Shown in pieces: positions 24,579 to 30,682 of a stretch of 37,401 nt of DNA; the stretch's first letter is position 1; each line of letters opens with the position of its first letter. The DNA comes from a virus, in the IMG/VR virus record IMGVR_UViG_3300009185_000004, positions 1 to 37,401 of that record; one strand, written 5' to 3'. Both the position numbers and the translations under genes were made by a program. The notes beneath the pieces were generated by a model, which had not been told where the DNA came from, searched no databases, and saw only the letters and a list, made by a program, of their open reading frames with translations.

Positions 24579-25835
24579 TTAATAGCCAGTTATTTTGTCT
24601 AAAACTTGATATTCTTCATCTTCATAATCTTGGAAATACTCTACTACTTGAATTTGGTCTATGTATGCTAAAGCATCCACCAAGTCATCATGAAGCAAAT
24701 GATTAGGAAAATTAACGAGCTGATCAATAAACTCATTGTTCCATTCTCCCATATTAAGTGTTACCTTACCATGTTCAAATCTACCTTGTAAAGCCCACAC
24801 TATACGATCAGTCTTCTTTTGGTTTCCATGAGTAACATCATCTATTCTAAAATAGTGATTGTTCCTTCTCATTAAATCCATAAGGTAGGGTAGTGCAGCA
24901 TTCTTTAAGCTACCCTTTTCAATACCTACAGCAACTGGTTCATACTTAATAACTGTTCTAATAATCTGTTCGCAAGTCTCTTTAATATCCCAGCGACCAT
25001 GAATAATATCTGCTACCCACCAGCCACCTTCATGCACTTTAACTACGGCTATAGCTGTTTCATCCAGTTTACTATTTTTATTGCCCGACTCTTTATCGAC
25101 ATTAATAAAACCAGCCAAGTCAACTGTGATAAAATAACGACCATCATCAGGTTCTTCTTCATCAATCTTTATCCAATCTTCTTTAAAAATATCTCTGCTG
25201 GCAGCTTCAAATGATGCTAGAAACTCTTGCCTAAAAGCAAAACTGGACATTGATTGTTTAGCAGCTTCAATTTCTTTTGCAGGGATAAGTGGGTTATCAT
25301 AGGATGAATAATGGAATCCTTTCCACTCTACATCTTTAACACTCTCTGCATATTTATATAATTCGTAAAAGTGATTACGCCCTTTAGGAGTTCCTATGAA
25401 CATAGCTCCACCTTGCACATCGGCAAGGGCTGGTCTTAAAATCTGTTCCCAAACATTTGGTTTAATGTCTGCGTACTCATCAATTACTACGAAGGCTAGT
25501 CCAACACCCCGAAGTGTGTCAGGTCTATCTGCACCTTTTAAGAAAATCTTTCTTCCATTTACCAGTGTAAGAATAGAAGTGTTTTCATGTGCAGCAGCAA
25601 TTACTTCATGCCCTAGTTCTTTTAGTAACCCCCAAAGAATATCTTTAGCTTGTTGGTAGGTTGGAGCAACATAGAACACATCTTTACTTTTACTCTTTAA
25701 CGCTTCAATGAGAAGCATCCATGCAGCTAATCGACTCTTACCAAATCGTCTTCCTGCTGCAACCACTTTAAAACGAGTCTTATCATTAAAGACCTCGAGT
25801 TGTTTATCATGTAGTTTTACTTGTAAGGTTGACAA
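24579..25835 (-). CDS. terL: Terminase large subunit
   Basis: 418 residues, a full-length packaging ATPase/nuclease. Walker A VVAAGRRFGKSR (~24-35), Walker B AFVVIDEYAD (D119, E120), coupling region IGTPKGRNHFY (~148-157), RNase H-fold nuclease acidic residues at FITVDLAG (D239) and HDDLVDALAY near the C-terminus. It pumps DNA through the portal and cuts the concatemer. A complete nuclease site is present, so headful or site-specific cutting cannot be told apart here. Confidence 0.95.
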   Translation of the reverse strand: MSTLQVKLHDKQLEVFNDKTRFKVVAAGRRFGKSRLAAWMLLIEALKSKSKDVFYVAPTYQQAKDILWGLLKELGHEVIAAAHENTSILTLVNGRKIFLKGADRPDTLRGVGLAFVVIDEYADIKPNVWEQILRPALADVQGGAMFIGTPKGRNHFYELYKYAESVKDVEWKGFHYSSYDNPLIPAKEIEAAKQSMSSFAFRQEFLASFEAASRDIFKEDWIKIDEEEPDDGRYFITVDLAGFINVDKESGNKNSKLDETAIAVVKVHEGGWWVADIIHGRWDIKETCEQIIRTVIKYEPVAVGIEKGSLKNAALPYLMDLMRRNNHYFRIDDVTHGNQKKTDRIVWALQGRFEHGKVTLNMGEWNNEFIDQLVNFPNHLLHDDLVDALAYIDQIQVVEYFQDYEDEEYQVLDKITGY

Positions 25836-26372
25836 TTAGAACGAGTAATTTCCTTGTAACATTATTTGATAGCCTTGAGGTGTTAAGTTTCCATTAACAT
25901 CAATCATACCATTTTCAAACATTTTTCTATAATTAGCATTTAGTGCTGGACCAGCTTGTTTAGAATAGGATCCACTAGCTGTAAAGTTTCCTACATTAAC
26001 TCCTGCTTGAATATCTTTTGGTGTTGCTTCTAAATTAAGCATACCATCATTGTAATTGTAATATGGGGTTTTATTTCTACCACTATAACCAACCTCTCCT
26101 GGAATGCCTGGTACAGAAGTTGTAACATCATAACCATACTTGTCTAAGTTAGCCCTTGTATTCCCCATAGCAATATCTACACCTACAGGGTTCATAAGGT
26201 CTTTATTAATACCAGCAGTTATATCTTGGTTAGAATATTCTAGTCTTCCACCTAAGTTTCTATTTTCAGGATCAACATATCCTGATGCGTAGACTGGACC
26301 AATCTCTGCTCCAAAGTTTTGGGAAGCTTTTGGTATAATTGCATAAGGGGTAAATTTATCTATCTCATCCAT
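25836..26372 (-). CDS. Hypothetical beta-rich protein between the terminase genes
   Basis: 178 residues from ATG 26372 (GAGGAAA upstream; overlaps the small terminase stop). A GTG start at 26420 would add 16 basic residues and is less likely. The sequence is rich in Gly, Asn, Tyr and Thr with alternating polar/hydrophobic strands (GGRLEYSNQDITAGI, IQAGVNVGNFTASGSYSKQ) and ends MLQGNYSF, a terminal aromatic as in outer-membrane beta barrels. There is no signal peptide. Possibly a minor virion or tail component; no family recognised. Confidence 0.65.
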   Translation of the reverse strand: MDEIDKFTPYAIIPKASQNFGAEIGPVYASGYVDPENRNLGGRLEYSNQDITAGINKDLMNPVGVDIAMGNTRANLDKYGYDVTTSVPGIPGEVGYSGRNKTPYYNYNDGMLNLEATPKDIQAGVNVGNFTASGSYSKQAGPALNANYRKMFENGMIDVNGNLTPQGYQIMLQGNYSF

Positions 26373-26889
26373 TGTCTTCTTTGATTTCCTCGTAGTCGGC
26401 TTCTTGAATTTCTTCTTCACTAGAATGTATCACTGTCTCACCCACACCCATAATCTGAATGCTGATGTGGTTACTCTTACCTTTTACTTTTTCTAAATAG
26501 TCAGCTGGGAGGATACGATCCATCACAATCTTTAAGCAAGCCATTTGGTCATCATCTGTATCATCGAGTGCTTTGAACAGCACCTTCTCAACAATGTACT
26601 TACTCTCACGACCAAGCATCTCTGCTAAGATTTCTTGTGCCCTAGCTTTTTTAGAAACTGGGAGAATGGCATCACTCTTCCGTTTCTTGATAATCTTATT
26701 CTTTTTGTATTCGATGGGTTCTAAACCCTGTTCCATCCGTTCTTTGTTCAAACGAACTAAGGCTGGTCGTCCAGCACCTGGACGGCGTCCTCCTCTACGG
26801 CGGACTTGTGCAGCCACCCCGTCTTTATTCTCGGGAGTAGCTTCGGCTACGACAATCTCTATGTCTACTGGTTTAAACTCTTCGGTCAT
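26365..26889 (-). CDS. terS: Terminase small subunit (probable)
   Basis: 174 residues from ATG 26889, chosen because AAGGA precedes it; the upstream ATG (26913) has no ribosome binding site. Contains an AT-hook-like GGRRPGAGRPALVR at ~35-50, a basic stretch (KKNKIIKKRKSD), a helical oligomerisation region (ARAQEILAEMLGRESKYIVEK) and an acidic tail. This is the plan of DNA-recognising small terminases. First gene of the late minus-strand operon, two genes before the large subunit. Confidence 0.72.
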   Translation of the reverse strand: MTEEFKPVDIEIVVAEATPENKDGVAAQVRRRGGRRPGAGRPALVRLNKERMEQGLEPIEYKKNKIIKKRKSDAILPVSKKARAQEILAEMLGRESKYIVEKVLFKALDDTDDDQMACLKIVMDRILPADYLEKVKGKSNHISIQIMGVGETVIHSSEEEIQEADYEEIKEDNG

Positions 26890-26937
26890 CTTTATCCTTA
26901 AAGGAGACGGCATCTATAATTAGATGCTCATATAACA

Positions 26938-26966
26938 ATTATACCACAACTTTTTAAGAATGTCAA
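26938..26966 (-). promoter_or_regulatory. Late sigma-70 promoter for terminase/portal operon, with leader hairpin
   Basis: On the minus strand TTGACA (complement of 26961-26966), 17 bp, TATAAT (complement of 26938-26943), extended as TATAATTGTTATATG. Just downstream, GCATCTA and TAGATGC (26910-26927) form a 7-bp stem near the 5' end of the mRNA. This is the head of the whole virion operon. Confidence 0.87.
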
Positions 26967-27053
26967 TAGATATTTGAAGAAGAAGCTAGATTAGCTATTT
27001 TTAAGAAGAGGATAGAAGACTTTCGGTTTTTGAACCTCAAGTGAAAAAACTAC

Positions 27054-27082
27054 TTGACAGAATAGAATACTTCTGTTATAAT
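27054..27082 (+). promoter_or_regulatory. Consensus sigma-70 promoter feeding the A/T tract (candidate origin promoter)
   Basis: TTGACA (27054-27059), 17 bp, TATAAT (27077-27082), a perfect match to consensus, pointing right. No plus-strand gene follows within 900 bases. The transcript would enter the pure A/T tract and then run antisense to pqqA. The lack of a target gene suggests it primes replication or makes a small or antisense RNA. Confidence 0.82.
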
Positions 27083-27088
27083 AAGATC

Positions 27089-27160
27089 TTTAATATATAT
27101 ATATATAATAATATATATAATATATAATATAATAATAATATATTAATATAATATAAATAA
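27089..27160. other. 72-bp pure A/T tract, candidate DNA-unwinding element
   Basis: Every base from 27089 to 27160 is A or T, in short TA/TAA repeats. It starts about where the promoter at 27054 would start transcription. Promoter plus AT-rich block is the layout of the primary T7 origin, and T7-type primase, helicase and polymerase are encoded here. No DnaA boxes or iterons were noticed. The origin role is inference. Confidence 0.5.
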
Positions 27161-27162
27161 CA

Positions 27163-27184
27163 AAGCCAGGAACAAACCTGGCTT
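27163..27184 (-). terminator. Terminator hairpin downstream of pqqA
   Basis: AAGCCAGG (27163-27170) pairs with CCTGGCTT (27177-27184), an 8-bp perfect stem with a six-base loop. Read on the minus strand it lies 18 bases after the pqqA stop and is followed by TGTTATTTATATT, a T-rich if imperfect tail. On the plus strand no T run follows, so it serves pqqA better than the opposing promoter. Confidence 0.65.
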
Positions 27185-27202
27185 AGTCATGTTTCTTTAA
27201 AT

Positions 27203-27277
27203 CTATCGATTCATAACATACATTGTCACTTCGAAACCGAAGCGTAACTCGGTGACGCTAGGTTGAGTCCATTTCAT
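27203..27277 (-). CDS. pqqA: PqqA, pyrroloquinoline quinone precursor peptide
   Basis: A 24-residue ORF: opens MKWTQPSVTELRFG, then GFEVTMY, ending NR. It matches the PqqA family along its whole length (M-x-W-x-x-P-x-x-T-x-LR-x-G-x-EVT-x-Y-x-x-NR), including Glu16 and Tyr20 spaced E-x3-Y, the two residues that PqqE cross-links and that become PQQ. Full ribosome binding site AAAGGAG (complement of 27284-27290) six bases upstream, its own promoter (27312-27340) and a terminator (27163-27184): a complete monocistronic unit. No pqqB, C, D or E is in the genome, so the peptide must be processed by host enzymes. PQQ serves periplasmic dehydrogenases such as methanol dehydrogenase; boosting them during infection is inferred. 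Confidence 0.93.
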   Translation of the reverse strand: MKWTQPSVTELRFGFEVTMYVMNR

Positions 27278-27311
27278 ATTATACTCCTTTCATTTTCTAG
27301 TTTATATAATA

Positions 27312-27340
27312 ATTATACTCCATTCTTAAGAATATGTCTT
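27312..27340 (-). promoter_or_regulatory. pqqA promoter with operator-like palindrome
   Basis: On the minus strand AAGACA (complement of 27335-27340), 17 bp, TATAAT (complement of 27312-27317), extended as TATAATTATTATATA, nearly the late-promoter extension. The spacer contains a perfect 12-bp palindrome ATTCTTAAGAAT (27322-27333), a possible repressor or activator site. The -35 is the weakest of the set, consistent with an extra control layer. Confidence 0.75.
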
Positions 27341-27906
27341 GCGTATTATCATTAACTTCTAGTAAGCGAGGAATGCCCTTAAAGGCATTTCGAGCTACCT
27401 TCGTATCAAATCTAAAAGAAAATCGTTCCTAGACCCCTTCCTGTGATTCCTAGGGCTATTATTATAACCAGTTCCCTATGCCATATATCACTTATTTTTA
27501 ATTTATAGTTGTCGATGTTTGATAAGGTCCCTTTTTTCCTTCTGATATATTTGGTGTGTACCTATAAAAATATTCCAGTAGCCAACCAATACCCCCCCCC
27601 TATACTTTACATCTGATTAAAAAGTAATCAGTTGTTAATTAACAAGTGATTAAACTTTAAGCACTCATTAAAGCTCTTATGATTGAGCTCATACTCATGG
27701 TCATAATAGTTGAGTAATTATGTCGGGTAATTTGGAGATTTTTTAAGTTGAGTGAGTGAAAGTCTTTTTACTGGTACACATAGCACCATGATAAGCACCA
27801 CTTATCACACCATAAGAACTGATATATAAAACATATAAGACATTGAGACCATTAAGAATATGCACAAAAATTGAGCACAAAAAGAAAATTTGAATAATTC
27901 AAAGCA
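27341..27906. other. Non-coding control region with palindromes and a C9 tract
   Basis: No credible gene on either strand. Visible elements: a small stem AATGCC/GGCATT (27371-27388); three TTCCT-x-x words (27426, 27438, 27447); a run of nine C (27592-27600); a 28-bp near-perfect palindrome (27625-27652, TAATCA-G-TTGTTAATTAACAA-G-TGATTA, one mismatched pair); a hairpin TGATAAG/CTTATCA (27789-27807); and TTTGAATAATTCAAA (27889-27903). The last three lie 20 to 310 bases before the sigma-54 start, where activators bind. Composition changes near 27600 toward that of the next genes. Confidence 0.6.
27625..27652. repeat. 28-bp palindrome, candidate activator/operator site
   Basis: Two 14-base arms, TAATCAGTTGTTAA and TTAACAAGTGATTA, are reverse complements except for one symmetric G-G position. 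The flanks extend weakly (TTAAA ... TTTAA). Its length and symmetry fit a dimeric or tetrameric DNA-binding protein. It lies about 300 bp upstream of the sigma-54 start site. Confidence 0.6.
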
Positions 27907-27923
27907 TTGGCACGATTATTGCT
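27907..27923 (+). promoter_or_regulatory. Sigma-54 (RpoN) -24/-12 promoter
   Basis: TTGGCACG-ATTA-TTGCT reproduces the sigma-54 consensus TGGCACG-N4-TTGC(A/T) in every fixed position, with exactly 10 bases between GG and GC. Expected start near 27934, about 86 bases before the small membrane peptide gene. No comparably good sigma-70 promoter is seen for the 28020-30632 genes (a TATAAT at 27977 lacks a -35). Sigma-54 promoters need an ATP-driven activator, not visible in this genome. Confidence 0.78.
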
Positions 27924-28019
27924 TTGACTTTGAAATATATTTGATTAATCGTGTATTTTTATTGATTGTTTTGAATTATAATCGGGGAGTGCACATTCGC
28001 ACATATATAGGGACAAAAA

Positions 28020-28100
28020 ATGAAAGCTCAATATGTAATTGGTTTCATACTTAGCGCAGTGACATTCTATGGTTTTATTTTTTTATTACTTTCACTATAA
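28020..28100 (+). CDS. Small single-TM peptide, 26 aa
   Basis: ATG 28020 preceded by AGGGACA. The product is almost all membrane helix (VIGFILSAVTFYGFIFLLLSL) after a short MKAQY start. It ends 11 bases before the next gene, whose leader carries the similar GGGGACA. Such peptides often act as membrane-tethering or toxic/holin-like factors; here none can be assigned. Short, so confidence rests on the leader, spacing and sensible hydrophobic pattern. Confidence 0.5.
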   Translation: MKAQYVIGFILSAVTFYGFIFLLLSL

Positions 28101-28111
28101 GGGGACACATC

Positions 28112-29665
28112 ATGCACGGACTTATTAAACTTAACGGACTCTATGGGGTCAGTCGAATTGACTTAAAAGAGTTTATTTATATGAATTTAATCTCATTCAA
28201 TTTGAGAGTCAGGACTCACTCATTACAGCAAATAAAAATTGCTACTCTTAAGAGTGGTCGAAAGTTGTCAAAGTATGTCGCATCAATAAAGCGAAATAAC
28301 ACACCGACAGAGGTCGTCTGTGATTATTTAAAGCATCTTAGAAGTAATGTCATAGCACCGACAGTCAATAAAATTGAGCCCTGTATTTTTAGAGTTGAGA
28401 GACTTTGGACTGACAATGGGTGGGAGTACATTGACCCGATAAAACTCGGTATGTCTGAAAATTCAAATAAACTTTTCGGACATTTTCAACCTCTGCACAA
28501 TCTACACAGGTCAGTCACAGAGCCGTCAATGGTCGCATATTATCCGAGTTTAAGACACATGAGAGAGAGTCGGGAGGTCAAAACTCGTCTCGGTAAGTAC
28601 CTCACCACATATAAAAATGAATTCAATCTCTCTGAAAGTGACATTAAAACAGTGGTCGAGGGCTTTAACGGATTTTTAAATTCACAATCGGGGTGGGTGG
28701 TCTCATTCATTGACCATGATGACCCGACAGGGTGGGTCAATGCTTATGCAGATGTGAGTGCTTTGAGGACTTGTATGTCAGGGGAAAAGGCTGTCAGAGT
28801 GTATGCACATAGTAAGTCAGTCTTAAAACTTGCTGTTTTAAAAAATGCTGAGGGCTCTATTATTGCTCGGTCGATTGTCAGAGATGATGACAGAAAAGGT
28901 TATTTAAGAGTGTACCCAGCTCCCGACAATGCACCTGAGGGCAGATTTTTAAGAGACCACTTATGCGCTGTAGGCTATAAGAATGAAATTGACCTCGACG
29001 GGTGTCTCTTACAGGCTATTGAGTCAGGGCATGGGGGATATGTCGCACCATATATTGACTCGGGTCGGACTGGTACTCAAAAAGGTGAGCTCATTACCAT
29101 TGACGGGGTGTCTTATATTGAGGTGGGGTCAGGTTATCTCGACTTAGCTATGACGGGAGGTCACACAGATGAGATGAGTACCTGTGCTGACTGTGGTGAG
29201 GGTATGACAGATGATGACTCCACTTATATTGAGTACTGCGACCACTCTGTATGTCAGAGCTGTCTCGACGATAATTATACTTATGCCTATACTCGACACG
29301 GACAAAATGACATACCAAGTGACAGGGCTGTAAGATGTCAGACTGACTCTGAGTACTATGACATTGATTATCTCTCTGAGTATGATATTTATCAGTGTGA
29401 CCATGATGAGCTTTTCTATCATATTGATGAGTTGATTGAGTGTGACGGGGGTACCTACTATGTCGGGCACTGTGTACGCCTCGACCATGAGCATGAGGAC
29501 GACAATTATTGTTTTAATGAGTTCGCACATACCTTGTCAGACGGGTCAATATGTCACAGTGATGACGCTGAGACACTTCAAAATGAGCTTAATGACTCTT
29601 ATGAGGCTGAGTGTCCTGACCATAACCCACAATTAAACAATGAAAGTGAGACAGAAAATGAATAA
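28112..29665 (+). CDS. Uncharacterised 517-aa protein with RING-like zinc ligands
   Basis: No function recognised. Residues ~1-190 are basic and helical; ~195-320 form a mixed domain with GWVNAYADVSALRTCMSGE and GYLRVYPAPDN; from ~358 come zinc ligands C358-x2-C361-x14-C376-x-H378-x2-C381-x2-C384, the first six positions of a RING/treble-clef pattern, followed by an extremely acidic, Tyr- and Cys/His-rich tail (many D-x-D, Y and C). Codon use (many TCG, GTC, CTC, GAC) is unlike the rest of the genome. Leader GGGGACA; probably transcribed from the sigma-54 promoter together with the peptidase, whose start it overlaps by eight bases. Confidence 0.8.
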   Translation: MHGLIKLNGLYGVSRIDLKEFIYMNLISFNLRVRTHSLQQIKIATLKSGRKLSKYVASIKRNNTPTEVVCDYLKHLRSNVIAPTVNKIEPCIFRVERLWTDNGWEYIDPIKLGMSENSNKLFGHFQPLHNLHRSVTEPSMVAYYPSLRHMRESREVKTRLGKYLTTYKNEFNLSESDIKTVVEGFNGFLNSQSGWVVSFIDHDDPTGWVNAYADVSALRTCMSGEKAVRVYAHSKSVLKLAVLKNAEGSIIARSIVRDDDRKGYLRVYPAPDNAPEGRFLRDHLCAVGYKNEIDLDGCLLQAIESGHGGYVAPYIDSGRTGTQKGELITIDGVSYIEVGSGYLDLAMTGGHTDEMSTCADCGEGMTDDDSTYIEYCDHSVCQSCLDDNYTYAYTRHGQNDIPSDRAVRCQTDSEYYDIDYLSEYDIYQCDHDELFYHIDELIECDGGTYYVGHCVRLDHEHEDDNYCFNEFAHTLSDGSICHSDDAETLQNELNDSYEAECPDHNPQLNNESETENE

Positions 29666-30632
29666 AAAAAGACTGCTCGACATTTTGACATACAGACGAG
29701 GACACAATTCAAAGGGTGAAAGTGCTTTCATTAAAAAGTATATGAGCAATTTTGACCCTCTCAAAAATGACAAAGGTGAAGTCCTCGCTTATGTGTATGA
29801 CAATCACAATGACAAAAAGGGTCATAAGGTTATGTGGTCGAGTCACATTGACACCATGCACAAAAAAGACCCTCACAAAATAAAACAGCAAGTATTTTTA
29901 GACACCTTTGACACAGCCTTTGTGGACGATGAGTCCGACTGTCTCGGTGCTGATAATGGTGCAGGGGTCGCACTTATGCTCGACATGATTGACGCTGACA
30001 TTGAGGGTGTGTATGTATTTCACAGAGGTGAAGAGATTGGACTGTGGGGGTCGTCTCAGATTGTCGAGACTCACCTCGATTTTATCAAGTCATTCACACA
30101 CTCGATAGCCTTTGACAGACGAGCTGAAACCTCTGTTATCACTCACCAATCGGGTAGGCAGGGCATAAGTGAGTCATTCACAGCTCAGCTCTGTAACCTA
30201 TTGTCACTCGGTTATATTGCTGACCCTACGGGTGCTTACACTGATACATACACCTATTTTGACTATGTATCCGAGTGCACCAATGTCAGCATAGGATATA
30301 TGTCAGAGCACTCAAAAAGTGAGACCCTCAATGTGTCTCATGTCGAAAAGTTGTCAGATAGATTGTGCTCGATTGACTGGAGTACTATTGACCTCATACA
30401 TGAGAGAGTGGCAGAGCCCGAGACCTTTTATAAAAAGTCCTACTATGGGTCTTATTATGATGTCCCTATGATTGATGAGCTCATGTCTTATGACACCCGA
30501 GCTCTGACAGCATGGGTCAAAAATGCTGAGCTCTCTGACATTGTGTCAGTCATTCAAAATCTGACAGACGAGGTCGCTTATTCTTATGAGTCAGACCCAC
30601 TCCCACACCTACACTCGAGGGCGTACACTTAG
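29658..30632 (+). CDS. M20/M28/M42-like zinc aminopeptidase
   Basis: 324 residues from ATG 29658 (AAAGTGAG upstream; an ATG at 29640 has none). Co-catalytic zinc-peptidase motifs in order: SSHIDTMH (H63, D65), LGADNGAGVALML (D99), FHRGEEIGLWGS (E125 general base, E126) and SIAFDRRAE (D153), with later His candidates in SEHSKSETLNVSHVE. These are the di-metal peptidases that trim peptides. No signal peptide, so it acts in the cytoplasm. Same odd codon use as its partner; followed by a strong terminator. Substrate unknown: it may process host peptides, recycle amino acids, or act with the RING-like partner. Confidence 0.85.
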   Translation: MNKKRLLDILTYRRGHNSKGESAFIKKYMSNFDPLKNDKGEVLAYVYDNHNDKKGHKVMWSSHIDTMHKKDPHKIKQQVFLDTFDTAFVDDESDCLGADNGAGVALMLDMIDADIEGVYVFHRGEEIGLWGSSQIVETHLDFIKSFTHSIAFDRRAETSVITHQSGRQGISESFTAQLCNLLSLGYIADPTGAYTDTYTYFDYVSECTNVSIGYMSEHSKSETLNVSHVEKLSDRLCSIDWSTIDLIHERVAEPETFYKKSYYGSYYDVPMIDELMSYDTRALTAWVKNAELSDIVSVIQNLTDEVAYSYESDPLPHLHSRAYT

Positions 30633-30653
30633 AGACATTTTTTAAATGCTCAT

Positions 30654-30682
30654 AAGCCCTCACTTTCGAGGGCTTTTTTTTT
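30654..30682 (+). terminator. Rho-independent terminator of the sigma-54 module
   Basis: AAGCCCTC (30654-30661) pairs with GAGGGCTT (30668-30675), loop of six, followed by an unbroken run of T to 30682. Lies 22 bases after the peptidase stop and closes the 28.0-30.6 kb unit. Confidence 0.92.

Noticed and set aside
27371-27388. Hairpin AATGCC/GGCATT as a terminator, and the surrounding region as a tRNA
   Set aside because: No T run on either strand, and no cloverleaf or T-loop could be drawn; not a terminator or tRNA.
27341-28019. CRISPR array or iteron-type origin
   Set aside because: Only a few short TTCCT words and unique palindromes; no regular repeat-spacer pattern and no set of identical iterons.
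29144-29530. 128-codon minus-strand frame across the RING-like gene
   Set aside because: Entirely within the 517-aa gene, no ribosome binding site, composition typical of antisense of an Asp/Tyr-rich protein.
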